DNA of 64,000 bases from Pagrus major (GCF_040436345.1 NC_133235.1:22282660-22346659); one strand, 5' to 3'. Positions 9,927-30,723 are shown, numbered from the stretch's first letter. The notes: generated by a model from the sequence alone, not told the origin. A program made the numbers and translations.

Positions 9927-12881
9927 AATGTATTCAAAAGTTGTTTCTGTGTGCATACAAAGCAAGATTTTACTGAATTTCCTTGAGAGGCATTGTCATA
10001 CTTTTAGATAAATGAGCAGATGCTGTAAAGTGCCGATCAAATCTGAAGGTTTCATTAGAAAAATGTTCTCAATGTGTGTTGACAAACTTCCACGGGCTTG
10101 CTGCAGACACCTCAATTAGGAAAAGGCAAATAAAAAGTGACAGCGAATAATGGACCGACGCTTTTCCAGCTGTCTGTTTGTTAACATCACGGCTTATCAG
10201 CGAGATGTTGAGCAGAAAAACTGATAATGCATGGATGGCCTTCACAGTGGCTGCCTCCATAATTCATTAATTTACATTCACATGCATTGCAAATACCAAC
10301 AATGGCTATATGATGGGAATATTGTTATAACTAGAGCCTCATTTGCACATCATACAGATGCCAGCAAAGTATATCTCAAAGTGCATCTCCTGCTTATCTA
10401 ACTCAGCGCAGACTGATTTCTTGCGACTTGAAAATTCAGATTCTCAATTCCCAGCGTACGACAGAAGGGGCAAAAGATAAAACACACACCTTAAAGATCA
10501 TTAGCAAATAATATTTGGGGATTCATGAAGAAAAACAGCGTTAAACACTTGTTTAATAATTCATACTATAAACAAGAAAGTCTCCCACTTCCTTAATAAT
10601 TTAGACGTAAGCTAATGTTGATTTATTCAGGAAGGTCTCTGCCACCAGCACCGCCTGGAGTGCCCAAATTTGAATTAAAGTAGGACAGTAGCAGGCGAGT
10701 CTGTAATAACATTTGTATAATTTTATTATTGCTCTGGGCTCAGTTCATTTCCTCCTCCAGTAGCTGCGTGAAATTGTTTGATTCTGGAAACTGCCTTGAG
10801 TCTGCGGCTCTGGGGTTGGAGGGTGGTACAGGAACAGGAAGGCATGCGACACACTCTCTCTCTCTGTCTGATGCTGTCAGACACATAAACACAGACACGC
10901 GCGCACAGCTCCGCGCACACACGCGCGCACACACACATACACACACGCGGAGTGAGAGAGAGAGAGATAAATAACTTTGTTATTCCGGGTTTTGTAATAC
11001 TGTTACATTGGCTCACTTAATAACTCAAGCTGTCTTGAGAATATGATTGATATTCTCACTCACCTTGTCACTTATGATAAATATTTTACTGCGTTTGTGT
11101 GAGATAGCTGGGAAGCAGAATAACTCATTCATTACATTATCAGATCATATAAATATGAGAGTTTGTGTTTACGTCTTCTTCCAGTAGAGAGATTGCCATT
11201 TCTCGTTCGTAGACGTCAAAGGAAGTCACCTCCGCTGTTCCCATTCAGAGAGTTTGTTTGTAAAGATCTGATGAAATTCCAGCTTTTTGTGATTTTGAGA
11301 AATATTTCATTCCAATTGGCCCACGAGGAGGAATTACACTTCATAATCATTTGGATACTACTATACTGTGATGCACCAATGATAAGACTATCATTTCCAA
11401 AATGGCAATTTACAAAACTCTGATTACTCTCACACAAACAATCAAGTTTGGGAGGTATTAGCTCATGTAACACACACCTGAGACCCCGGTGGCTTTGACA
11501 CAGGGAGGGAGGGTGGAGAAGTTCTGATTGGTTTCCTCGGGGCTCTGCTTCCAACTTCCCACCCGCACACATTCCCTCACTCCTCCTCCTCCTCCCCTCT
11601 TCAATTCCTTTATGCAGAGCAGCCCAAACTGCAGTTTGATGAAACACATTTGTTTGACTTAACTCTTGCCTCGCCATCACGGCTTAAATCTCGAAGGCCT
11701 GTCGGTGTAATGTGGCCCAACAGCAATTGGGTTAATGAGAGGATATATGTACAAGTGTGGGACTTGACCGGAGGAGCTGTTTTCCATTTGGGTTTGGTCT
11801 GCTCGTGTTATTAGGGAAACCTTTATTATTGTTGCCCTCTAGTGGGAACCATATAATAGGATTACATTTTATTAGAGCCTCCCAGCATTACCCAAGCAGC
11901 CCCCTCCTCTTGTCTCTCTTCCCCTCATCGTAGTGTCACTGACTCCTCTGTCCACTGTGGGTGGGATGGGTGGATTTTGGGGGTAAAAGGGGAGCCAACG
12001 ACTGGGGCCTTCGAGTGATCCCGATTTCTTAACTACCGAACAGGTGACTTTTGAATGTAAAATCTTGATTTTTGATCTCTTTTGTCAAATTTCATGAGCA
12101 GAACTGAGTCAGTCAGGTGTGTGACGCTTTCTTGTAAGCTGTCATGACCTCATTGCAACAGAGAGGCAGAAACATGTACATGCAAAACCACACAGCATTT
12201 GCATATTGGAGGTTACAGTAGCAAATCATAAACAAAGACACAACTACAGCATAAAGGCTTGTTTGCTACTGAACAAAGAAGCTCCCCTGTCATATAATTA
12301 TTAATGTTTAAACTCCCAGAGCTGTACCTGATTGCATGACTTGGACGACACTGCAGCAAAGACTCATTTCTCCAGAGCTAAATTTCATTGTGCCAAAGAT
12401 AATATTTGATGAACAGTTCTGGCCTAAAACTGTGCAACCCTGCAGGGCAGATTGAGTCAGGCTCTGGAGCAGCTTCAGCACTTTCCCTTATCCATCCCAC
12501 TCCCTTACATAACCACGGGCCATTAGAGGGGTGCGGCGAGTACAGCAGCAGTTATTAACATGGTCTCAGGCGAAACCAACATCTCTCTTAGTCCACGCTT
12601 TGCCCGGGCCACAAAGGCCAACGTCAATCAGTAAGCCGATCACATGGTACACTTCAATGTTATTCAGAGGAAAACATAAAAATCTGCTTTCAGCCAATCT
12701 GCCTTTTCAATTAAAGCAGCACATGAATGGAAGGCTACACCAGGTCACATCAGGGAACTCATTGCTTACAGGTCCTTTTCTAGAGAGTGAAGCACAGGGC
12801 TATCAGACCTGTCAGCATTAGTTTGGATGCCTTTATCATTTGGCAAATGTGTGTCAATGTGCAACATGTTTGCTGCCAGCT
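9927..12881. other. Gene-free stretch with microsatellites
   Basis: Includes CA/GA-rich low-complexity sequence around 10850-10970. Parts without repeats (for example 11150-12060) could be conserved non-coding DNA, but nothing specific can be shown from one genome. Confidence 0.4.
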
Positions 12882-13632
12882 TAGTGTTTCTGCCGTCGTG
12901 CTGCTCATATCTGTTCTCGCTTTTGTTTGTTTTTGAAGTTGTTCTGGAGTTTACGTGTCATATCTGTGCTTTCTTGCATTTGTTTGTTGTTGTGTTGTTC
13001 CCTTCGCCAACGAGGTTATGTTTTCGCCCTCGTCCGTTTGTTTGTTGGTTTGTGACCACAATTACACAAAAACTACCGAAGGGATTTTCATGGAACTTGG
13101 ATGGAGGATGGGTCTCGGCCCAGAATAGACCTCATTAACTTTTGGTGCAGATTCTGACAAAGGGATGAATCCAGGAATTTTTTCTCACTTTCTGTAACAT
13201 TGTGAGATAGAGCGACACGTATATCAATTTCTTAAGGAAAATTAGTACAATTTGATATGGATCCTTATAAAAATCTGGATCTAGCTGATTTGAATATGTT
13301 TTCATAGAGGTTGCTCGCTTTTTTACAGCAACAAATAGAGGATAGAATTCGCAGTTACCACTAATGTGCAGCTGCGATAGTGTCTGTAGTCTAACTTTGT
13401 TTCTGCTTCAATGAACCTGTTACTCTTCCACAACACAATAGAGATCACCTGCGATGTTTTGCCATCCTAGTGGTTGGCTGTTACAGAGCTAGTGAGCTTT
13501 ATTTATGGTTAAGCAGATGTTTGAGGTTTACAATTTAAAGGTCTATCAAGTTTGATATTGGATAAGGCTTGATTGAATTAAAGGGGACTGTTGGGCCTTA
13601 GCGGAGGTAGGCGCTCTGCTCAGTGTCGTTCT
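12882..13632 (+). repeat. Interspersed repeat, copy 1, with a duplicated flank
   Basis: From about 13005 it reads CGCCAACGAGGTTATGTTTT, then TTTGTTTGTTGGTTTGTGAC, AAAACTACCGAAGGGATTTT and GGATGGGTCTCGGCCCAGAA, and ends GGCCTTAGCGGAGGTAGGCG followed by CTCTGCTCAGTG. I recognise this as a repeat common in fish and other animals. About 250 bp (13310-13560) look like an insertion in it. The 120 bp before it (CTGCTCATATCTG to GTTGTTGTGTTG) also recur before copy 2. Confidence 0.6.
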
Positions 13633-16600
13633 AGGTTGTTTTCGCTTTGTTGAACCTTAATCTGCTCTGTTTTTACTGCTGCGCATGTCTTGTTTCCTGC
13701 TCTTACTGTTACTGACATACTGTACATCATGATTGTTGTTTTAAACTTGTTTCTTGATTAAGGGTGAACTTTAGGTTACCAACTTCACACCTGGCCAGGG
13801 ACCACAGGTGAAAACTAGCCTCTTGGATAATTCTGGCATATATAATGTTTATTAAAGCTGCTGTTAGTAAGACAGTAATATTGACACTTTGGTATTTTAG
13901 GTCGGGTTGGCGCCATCTGAAAGTGTCAATATTGGAAAGGAAGAGTTGGAAAAGAGACTCAAAAATCAACTATATTACCAACAGGAGCTTTAATATGCAC
14001 TGTCCCTAAGAAATAAACTGAATACATATATTAGTGTTTCTGTTCTCATGCTGCTCATATATGTACTACTACTTTTGTTTGTTTTTGAAGTTGCTTTGTA
14101 ATTTATGTGTAATGCCTGAGCTTACTTGCGTTTGTTTGTTGTTGTGTTTTTACCTCGAACAAGGAGCTCATGTTTTCACCCATGACCGTTTGTTTGTTTG
14201 TTGGTTTGTGACCACAATTACAAAAAAACTACTAAATGGATTTCCAGGAAACTTAGATGGAGGATGGGTCTCAGCCCAGAATTGACCTCTTTAACTTTTG
14301 GTGAGGATTCTGATAAAGGGATAAATCCAGATTTTTTTTTCTACAAAGCACTGATATAGTAAAATAAAAAAACTAATTCATCACTTGTTGTATAGTTGTG
14401 TACTGTAATAATAATCTATGGCTGAAACAAAATCCAAGCGGCGACACCAGTGTGCACCATTCCACTGAACTAGGCTATAAATTTACCATTTATCAAAGAT
14501 AGTTATCAAAGTGTTATGTGTGCAGTGCTGTGAGCAAAGCAGTTTCTTTGTCCTGAGATTTGGAAACGCGTCAATGCCAGTAAGTCTAGCCTCTCAAGTT
14601 AAATTAATCATGATAAAACAGAGCATTTCTTTCAGTGTTTAAATGTTGTTAAATTCAAGATTTAAATTGAAATGACGTTAGTTTTGCTAACCGGAGCCCC
14701 ACATGACATGCAATGCTAAATGATACAACACACACAAGTAAAGAAGAATTGAAAAACAGACTTAGTGATGACTCTTACTCATCAGTATCTTTTTAATGTT
14801 TGCTAACATTAGCCACCAATAGCTAATGGTCATACCAGACCAAGTTAGACTGTAGCCTAAAACCCCTGAGTGGAGTAAACTGAGAATGTGTGTGTTTTAT
14901 CGTTGAATGACTGAATTTAACGTTTGTAAGATGGAGAATGTGTTACTTAGTCTTTGCTTTAAGTGTTTAGGTTGTGACAGAAAAGATTGATGCATTTGTG
15001 TGTGTCAGTTTCTCAAAACTCCAGCAGGCAGAATGAGTTTACCAGGATTCCTCTCTCCTCCCTCCCTTGTATGCATTTATAACCATATGATGTCATCTAG
15101 GCTCGGCAGTTTCTGTTTGGGGCAAACTCACATCTGCAACCAATCTGGATAATTTGTCCACCAAAATGCAGTGCAGCCAGCCTGTGCTCGCCTGCTGTTG
15201 CTGCTGTACCACATAGATCCAAGGAAAATACTCTGCAGCGGCATCAGAACAAGGGCTTTGTTTTCTGGTATCAAACGCCACATGTACTTGAAAGTCTGCG
15301 CCGGGTAGCTTCACCAACATCTGATGCATATTTCGAATACTGAAGTGAGAGGATCCCATTATGAATGGGCTCCATTTGTGTGGAAAATGGATAACGTATG
15401 GGATTTTAAGGCCCGGGGTGTTCTTTGTTCACTATAGTTTGTCAGACTAATGGCATAAAAATGTGTGTGTGTAGGATGATAGTTCAGGCTTGGAGTATGC
15501 ACCAGCCAGTAACCTCTGGGGCAAATAACTTCATCCTAACACTTTAATCCTGTGTTTGTTTTCCTGTGGGACATGCTGGTCAAAAAGTGGAAAGTTTAAT
15601 GGTCCCTGGATCGGATCGAATCGGACGGGGGAAGGGAGAGCTGGCCTTTCCTCAAAAGCAATTCTGTTCATCATCTCCTAAAGATGCTCTGAGAGGGTTA
15701 CTCTTTTGATGAAGAGAGCTGGAAAATGCTTTTGTTTGCACGCTCGCATCCATCACTCACTCGTCTCTTGCTGTGTGGAATCTTATTCCACACAGAAACA
15801 AACTTGGATCCAGTTTTCCTCCCTGGAAGAACACACGGGCCTGAGCGTAAATATTTGTCTCAAATGGATGTCCTCTCTGTGCTTTTTAAAGTCGGTTAAT
15901 GTTACAACAACATGGCAGAACTGATTTGCTGTCATAGCTGCTGACAGGAAAGTTGTTCCTCTCGACAGTAGGGGGCGCAAGAGCGGGTATTTCAGCCTCA
16001 CTCCACTGTGTATGGCGTGAGGAGAAACTGTTGAGAATGTAAAAGACAGAACTGTGCCAATTCTATGTCCAGATGTGCACAAAATAGCACTCCTGACTGA
16101 GACGGAATAATTATGCGCGCTCACGTGGAGGGATTTGACAAAAGGAGAGACTTTAAACATGTGATTCCTTTGCTCACTGCAACCCCCAAGTAAATCTAAA
16201 AGCCTCAGAAGTGCCTCAATCTCCCTGAAATCATGCATGGTTGAACATTTGAAATGAGCTCGCACATCACCCTCAGGCACTGATTCAGACTTGATTGGGG
16301 CAAGGCAAGCTGCAAGTGCTTATTTATACAACTACGTCATTTGGAGGTTGTCCAAAGGGAGGAAAGAGACTGGGGAGATTAGAAAGGAGAAACTACAGAG
16401 TCAGAATTTCATTAACCACATTCCATTAATTTAATAAGTTGATTCCAGGCTAATCAACAAGTTGCCTGGTGCACACGCACTGTGCATGGCGTGTGTGTGA
16501 AGAAGCAGACTGAGATAGGTTAGATGTTTTGAGAGGTAGTAGGAAGAGAAAAAAAAAAATCAAAGGACTCCACCAACAATCTATATAATTATCATCATCT

Positions 16601-16850
16601 GCTGCTTTTCCTCCCTGGCAAAGAAACACTCCATCCATTTGTAGCAATGGCCCGGGGGAACGTTACATCAAAACTAATCATAACGATTAAAATCAGCTTC
16701 TCTGCGAGAGGGAGGCAATAGGCAAGTTGGAGGCAGGAGGAGTGAGGGTGTTGTAAATGCAGAAAAAAAAGAAGAGATTTCTTTATTTGATTTTATAAAA
16801 ACATAAACTCAACAAAGACTGAGGCGCTGCCGCTGTGATCTCTTCCTTTG
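13206..16850. other. Gene-free DNA around and after the repeat pair
   Basis: No convincing exon. The interval 15600-16800 is non-repetitive with homeodomain-like TAAT words and may include conserved regulatory DNA. A long open frame on the minus strand at 15783-16280 has no family resemblance. Confidence 0.35.
14032..14345 (+). repeat. Same interspersed repeat, partial copy 2 with the same flank
   Basis: Matches 12882-13200 from AGTGTTTCTG through CTGCTCATAT, TTTGTTTGTTTTTGAAGTTG, TTTGTTGGTTTGTGACCACA and GATGGAGGATGGGTCTC, with scattered differences. The later two-thirds of copy 1 is absent. Confidence 0.65.
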
Positions 16851-17800
16851 CTCGGAGTTTTTATTCTGCAGATTGGTTTAGACTGGGGCAGAGACATGAG
16901 CTAATTGTATCCTGATCTTTGCCTTGAGGGGTTTCGGAGCCCTGGAGCAAGTATTCTCTGTATTTTGTTCTGTCTACCTTAGCCAAGCTATTGCATTTCT
17001 CACTGGTGTAGGAAGAGAAGCAGATCGTGGGCCAAATCGGAGGGAAAAGGTGCACAAAAAGATACTTTGTGCCGCTCTATGTTTCAGGTAAGCGGAGATT
17101 TATTTGGTTTGCTATTATTTCCGTGGCTGGATGGACTGGGACATTGAGGCGCAGCAGCTTTTACGCATGTGCCAAGCGATTCGAGCGGTACAGTTCTTAT
17201 ATTTAACCACTTCCTGGCTATTGTTCCACAGTTAGAGCACAAATTTAAGCGCGTAGCTGCAATATACGAGGCTCTGGCACATCTGGTGTAAGCGAACTGC
17301 GGATTAGACTGCGATCTTGTCGAGCAAACACTCTACTTGTCCACCGTGTGAATTCGCTCCTGGCGCGTTTCAGCTCCGAACAACATCGCCGTGCCCGTGT
17401 CGCCGCTGTTGCTCTATAACTTGCTCGTAACTTACTCAAACACGCAAACACTCGTCTCCACGAAGATTTATTTATTGTTTTCTTTACAGTCAGTTTTGTC
17501 GCGAAACGGTTCTATTTCCTGGCTGCCCCAGATCCTCTAATGAAAGACGCCATTGTGGAGTAATTTTGCCGCAGGCGTTTTTTCGTATTCTGTTAAGACA
17601 GGATGTACCTTTTCACACACGTCAATGGCGAATGTGTGAATCATCCTTTAACACAAGGCTTGGTCGTTTTTAAGAGAATCGTATTCATGTAAAGAAAGGA
17701 CGAGGATAGGGGCGATTTTTTGTCCTCTGCTCTCGGTGCTCTCTGACCGCGCCGTGCGTAATCAACTCCAAGGTCCGGATGCAATTCCGCAGATATAGTT
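16850..17800 (+). promoter_or_regulatory. Promoter-like GC-rich stretch with candidate non-coding exon
   Basis: CpG-containing sequence richer in GC than its surroundings, about 5 kb before the kctd1 coding start. A donor-like TTTCAG|GTAAGC occurs at 17087/17088 after a purine-rich stretch. It could be an alternative kctd1 5' exon, a lncRNA start, or a conserved element. Confidence 0.3.
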
Positions 17801-19280
17801 TACTAAGTAACAATCTGGACTTATTTCGCCTCCAGGACCTTGAACTGTGTAATTGAAATCCTCCTAATGCTCATAAAGTTTGTCTTTAACATCCTGAACA
17901 AAAATAAAAAAAGACTGAGTATTTTGTTACTTGGGTATTTCTCACTGCACCGCAGGGAGAAGGAGGAGACTTTAAATACATTTATTACATGTAACATTAC
18001 AAACACAACCCTCCATGATCAGGTCACCTGGGCTGAAAAGCTTTCAGCAGTTTTTCAGAGGGCGCATGAATAAACAGGAGATTGAGATGTTGGGTTGTCG
18101 GGAATGATCACTTGGTGGCGCTGTATTAACAACACCATACGACTTCAGTGTATGTACAGCATCTGTTTCCCAGTCAAATTACACTTAAACAGAATCTTAT
18201 CTGGTGAAAGATGTTTATTTAAAAGGGGAGTCAGTTAGTCCACATTACATTTGTCAGACTGAGTCATCAGTCCCAACTTACAGCTGCTTCAGTTGCTAAA
18301 TTTGAACTTCTTGGAGGAGAAATACTGTTACATTTCACGTTTAATTTTACCCCTCCTGTGCTCTGAGAGTGTTTGGTTTGTGCCAGTGAACATGCACCAT
18401 GGCCTCCGACAGCCTGCAGCCAACAAGCACAGATCACACTTTCTTATCTGTGATGTCATGCTGCTGTGCTGCTACAGTAACTCCACAAAGAGTTATGTTC
18501 ACGTAGACAAGTAGCCCTATTTTGTCATTAAAAACCGAGGGATTAATTCCGAGTTTCTGCTGTGATACGTAACCGTCTCGGATGTAACATCTGAAGCTTT
18601 GTGTTAGGTCAGATTGCCTTTTGGTTATTGTTAACAGAGGGGCTCAAGTTCTAGGAAGTTGTTGATTCTGTGGAATCACAAACACAGATCAGATAACCAC
18701 GATCCAGAGGTTATAAAATAGTTCATCCAGAAAATCACATTTCTCTTAGCTCAGGAGCAGGCCAGCGAGGTCTCTGTGCTCTGGTAACTTTTTCTCTGCC
18801 AGGCAACCTCTTCATCCTTTAACAAAGTATTTTCTTTACACTTTCCGTATTTGTCAGCACAAACTTTGAATGCTTCTGCTGTTACTAAGACGAATGCTCT
18901 TTGTGGCCGACATGAGCCAAACCACTGACGTTGTTAAACATATCTGTGCTCATCAGACAAACGCAAACCAAACACTGTTATCGCCACAAATCAGGACTCA
19001 TCACGAAAGATTTATGACCAAGGACGTCACTTTGTGTAGTCAGTGGGAGGACTTATCATCACAGACAACCTACAAGAGTAGGTACAGTAAACGTGTCAGA
19101 AGTTGTGTTTTTATATTAGTTTGAATGATGAAATTCAAGCACTTTTCAAGGATAAATTATTCAAAATTCATGGCTACTATTTCATATAAAGTTCACATAT
19201 ACCAGTCTAACCCAGTACAGTACTCAAGGCTGTTACAGTACTTTACACTTTACAGTACTAAAAGAAAATTAAATTGTCTT
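17801..19280. other. Gene-free DNA, nothing recognised
   Basis: AT-rich and non-coding. No transposon ends or exons seen. Confidence 0.4.
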
Positions 19281-19672
19281 TAAAGGGGCACTGTGTAGTT
19301 TTGGAGAAGAGATTCAAACTCATCATTTTAATCTTAATCTAACAATATTATTGAGGTAATAATACGAACTCAGAAATATTAATTTTTTCCATAACTGAAT
19401 AAACAAGCTGTTCTCAGAGGAAAATAAGGTCCCCAGAACACTGTTTGAAGCTAGAAAGGTGACAGGGTCCGCCACATATAAACAAAGTAAAACAGTATAA
19501 AACTGTGTTATCCGTTTTAAGGTCGGTTTGTTTATTCAGTTTATTCAGTCATGAAAACAGAGAGAGTTTGTTTATTTAGTTTGTTTAGGCATAAAAACAG
19601 AATCAGTCCGTGAAAAGCGTTCTCTTCTGATTTCAAAATGTCTTCCTCAAAACAACACAGTGCACCTTTTTA
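19281..19672 (+). mobile_element. MITE (family A), copy 2
   Basis: Starts TAAAGGGGCACTGTGTAG and ends AACACAGTGCACCTTTTTA, inverted. It shares the interior of copy 1 (9583-9926) in the same orientation, with a short internal insertion near 19325-19370. Confidence 0.8.
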
Positions 19673-21171
19673 ACGTGGGCAATTTCAGGCAATGTAATGA
19701 GGAGATTGTGTGAGGTCAGAGTTGATAATTACGGCAGGGAGACAAATGCATCATGGCGAATGCAAAATTCATTAAACTCATTTGTTAGTTGACATTTCTT
19801 TGTGCAAGTTATTCTAACTAATTATGCTTTTTAAAGTGGCGGGGACAAAATTTTGTCATTTCAAAAAGTGGTCCGGAGCGCCCGGGGTGTAAACGAAACC
19901 TATCTTTGTGACAATGTCTGAAGTTTTATTAAAATGTTTAAACATTGGCAAACTGCTCTCGATGAGGTGTTGCTTTAGACCTGCGAGAAGTTACCTCATG
20001 GCGTCCATTTCTAAAACTCCAATGACCAGACGACCAGCCAACAATATTTACCCCGGCCCTCTCTCTACCTGTTATTTTTCCTCCTTTACAGTCAGCAGTG
20101 ACTGAAGTTAACCCAAAGTCTGTAGTCGTCTCTGTGTGTGGACATTTGAAACAAATGGCCACGGGCAACAAAGCACAGACAACCCATCCAGATTATGTAA
20201 ATACCAGTCTGCCTGCCTCGAACTGAATGTTAATGCTCTGATCTGAAATGCTAATTGTGTCTTGTGCGATATGTCGAAACACTGAAGAGCGGCATTGTGG
20301 GATGGAAAATTGAAAGCTGGTTTGTTGATCCCAACAGGCCCTTTGATTATAGCAATAGCAGACAGGTGCTTGCTTTCTTAAGTTCCAGGAGTATTTGTGG
20401 GTGATACCCTGCGTTGGCTCACTCAAGATGTAAACAGAGTTGCAGTGTTTGTTCATTGAGATGTAAAGGAGATGATGGTTTTGCATAAAAAGGCTTGAAA
20501 GGCTTCAGACCAGTGATGGAAAAACAACAGGAGTAACTGGAGCAGCCAAAGTACTCGAGGCTTTGATGCACTGTGCCTGTTTTAGATTTGTTTGTGCATA
20601 CTGTGGCGCAACAAAATTACACAAGCCGAGCGTGTTCCCTAAACACATACGTTTCGACTTGTTTCACAAAGGCTGGAAACTTTGGGAACACAAACACGGT
20701 CACATGGGAGACTTTTGGGAGCACTGTGCCAAGAAATTTTTAAAATGGCAACAGGTAGGAAAAGTGGTGCTGGTGTGCACATCTGGAGCTGCCAGCTGAT
20801 CAGTCCTCAATCGGATTGGACGGTGTGAGAGGATGTGGTGACCTTCGTGAAACCGTCCTTGAGATAAGAACACCGAAACGCGACGTGGACATCACCCCAC
20901 ATGCACACACGTGTCTTTACTTCCAACAAGTCGGAGTGATTTTGTGATATAAGAGCTCATTCCCATCGCCCGCTACCCTCTTCCACCTCCCACCCACCCA
21001 ACCACCCGTTCTCTTTCACTCTCTCTTCTCTCTCCCCTGCAATTTTCCATAATGCCTTACAGATTTTACACTCAATCCACCTTTGCGATGACAAGGCTTT
21101 GAGGAAATCCAATTCCACCAAGCTGTTTTCAGAACTTACTCTCCACAGGCACACAGTCGCTCTCACACTCA

Positions 21172-21205
<34 letters not shown>

Positions 21206-22300
21206 ACCATCTCCACAAATTAGTCAGGGAACAAATTACCTGCATTCTGAGTGTGATCCCACGCACTTTGCCGGCTGCCTTACACAGGTCCCCTTTTGAA
21301 GAGCAGCCATGTGATTTCTCTCTCTTTTGCCCTGCAGGCCCCTTTGCCTTCTGCGAGGGATTCTGGAGTTGAATTTTAAAACTATGTATGGCTGCTGCCT
21401 GTGCTTATCAGCGCGTGCACAAGCGGCATGCAAATCAGACCAGGATCACACACCGCATTGGAGGCCTACACTCAAAGGCAAGCTTAATTGCTAATTGGGT
21501 ATCTAGGTGTGAAACTCACACTGCCAATGAGAAGCAGGAATGTGGATGTTTTAAGGCCAGTGGTTGAACTAATTAATTTTAATCTGAATGTTATTAAAAT
21601 TTGTGGATTCCCTGCATTTTCTATGAAGGGGAAAAAACAGCCCAGGAGAGTGCTGTGGCAGTACTTTTAACCGCAATTGGACATGTTGTGGTGTGGTTTT
21701 TATACCCCGTGAAGTCATTAGCGTGGTGGTTTTGCAATGCTGATGTGGTCATCGGAGGTGGTGTTTGCATCATGTACCAAACTCTGATATCTGTCAGGAA
21801 TGTAACCACGGAGAAACTGATGAAAAGGATGTTACAAGTGTTGTTTCGGGCTGCTGTGATGTGGTGCATGAGCTGTCTTTCTTATAGAAATTCAGTACAA
21901 ATGATGAAAAAGAGTGTTTATGCACTTCAAAATCACACCTGAGCGACCACTGGTTGCTTTTTGTGTGATTGCAAAGATCATCACCAGTCAGGTGCTTGTG
22001 AGTGATGTGTGTGTTTGTGGGTGGAGGGTGTTAAAGGGCCATTTTTGTCCAGGTGGCTGAGTGGGTTGGTCACCGTGCTTTTTTTCTTTTCTTTTTTTTT
22101 TTTTGGTGGGCTTCTTTTACTCAACTTTTGTGGTGTTGAAGGAGAGGAGTTTGATTCACTGATCTCAAAAACTGCTGCAGATCATCAGGAGGAGGGCGCG
22201 CAGAAACACTGCTCCAAAAGGGCAAAGGCCAGCTGTGACAGGTCCAGATGTGTGCGCTGACCCCACTCGCATAACCAGCAGGAGATCTCCCTCTTTTTAA
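19673..22300. other. Upstream flank of kctd1, no gene
   Basis: Non-coding. Contains a (CA)n tract at 21171-21203 and a poly-T region at 22081-22105. No exon recognised. Confidence 0.45.
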
Positions 22301-22327
22301 ATTGTTTTTGTCCTTCTCAGACGAGAC

Positions 22328-22581
22328 TTGTTTTATTCTGAAAAAATGCGACACACATACCTGCCACTGAAGCAGCGACAGCCCAAAAGAGCCGCAGGCG
22401 CTACAATGCTAATGTTGTCGGGGGCTTTGACTTCTCCCAGCCATTGCAAAGAAGCTGCTCCGTGTGACAGCCACGGCGCCGCTCTTCCCCCGGTGTTCTC
22501 TCCCCAGCTCTTCACGCCTCTCTCCGCAGAAGAAAACAGCCGGCCGCGTCCCTCCTGTCTGTTCGAGAAGTCGCTACAATA

Positions 22582-22582
<1 letters not shown>
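22328..22582 (+). promoter_or_regulatory. Upstream ORF overlapping the kctd1 start
   Basis: An 84-codon frame runs through the CpG-rich leader and ends TAA at 22580-22582, overlapping the kctd1 ATG (22582-22584) as TAATG. Stop/start overlap of this kind can permit termination-reinitiation. Whether the transcript starts upstream of 22328 is unknown, and the peptide resembles nothing I know. Confidence 0.3.
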
Positions 22583-29665
<7,083 letters not shown>

Positions 29666-29804
29666 AAACCTCCCGAGCAGCAGGAGGTGCTAGACTTTTC
29701 TGTGGCAGCCTAAACGCTCGTCGCTGCAGAGCTCTGTGGACTCTGGTTTTTCTTCGTTTCCTTGTTGATGTTTTTGTTTTCTTAAACTTGAGAACCATCT
29801 AGAG

Positions 29805-29810
29805 AATAAA
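29805..29810 (+). terminator. kctd1: Candidate proximal kctd1 polyadenylation signal
   Basis: AATAAA 140 bp after the stop codon. It would give a very short 3' UTR. Confidence 0.3.
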
Positions 29811-30717
29811 AAAATGAGGTGCAACAGGAGATTTTTTTGCCATAAGAAGATACAAGACATTTGATAAGTTTGAGATTGCAAGGACATTTGTGATTGTCTA
29901 GCCCCCCATAAGCCAATTTAAAAAGGATTTATATACGCTGGATCCCCAAACAAAGTTTGTTTTAAAACTTAGAGCCTACATTAGGTTGAATATGATTTCT
30001 ATAATACCCATATAAATTAAAAAGGCTTTTATTGCTGATGTAGTATGTTGCATAGCTTGTCACCAGTGACTTGATTTTGTTGTCTCACTGGCAAATTGGC
30101 TAAGTCTGTTTTTATCCCTTGCTGTAAAAAGGTCACTAATGTGTTGCTTACAGTACAGAATGTCTCAGTTGTCAACAACACTTAGTTTCAACAAAAGCAT
30201 CTTTTTTCACAATTAACATGATGGTGAATATTGTGATATCAATGAAGTGTTTTTTTTTACTTTAATGGAAGTTACTTTATTGGATTATGCCATAAAATAT
30301 AGTTGACATTAGTATCATCAAAATTAAACATCAAATACAATTCTATACACCGTAAAGAAAATAATTTAGTAAAGTATTCTGTCACACCATTTGCCTCATC
30401 GGGGAGTATGAACCGCTAACCCCCCATGTGCTACTTTAGGAATTATTTAATTGGATCATAACACTCCTCTGAGTCACGACCTGTAAATCTTTTCATTGTA
30501 TATGTGTTTGTGTTTTTTACATCAAATCTTTTTAAAGCAAATTCGTTGCCGAAGACATGACTGAACAGATTAAAGCTTATTGTACTACCCACTCCAAGAT
30601 CACTTTTACTTGTAGCACATATTGATATGAAGTTGGATATAAAGTATTTCTAAGATGACTGACCCACCTACGCTCCCTAGATTTGAGAAAAGAGGAATGT
30701 AGCAAAAAAAAATGTGA

Positions 30718-30723
30718 AATAAA
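30718..30723 (+). terminator. kctd1: Candidate distal kctd1 polyadenylation signal
   Basis: AATAAA followed about 20 bp later by a GT-rich stretch (TTGTCATGGTGTCTGTTCG), the usual downstream element. Confidence 0.5.

Noticed and set aside
11216-11680. 154-codon minus-strand open frame
   Set aside because: No family resemblance and no transcript signals.
15783-16280. 165-codon minus-strand open frame
   Set aside because: No domain, no splice context, no codon bias. More likely chance in unique non-coding DNA.
22041-22170. tRNA-like A-box (GGCTGAGTGGG) and a weak B-box-like word
   Set aside because: The boxes are too far apart and split by a poly-T run; no cloverleaf can be formed. At most a decayed SINE head.
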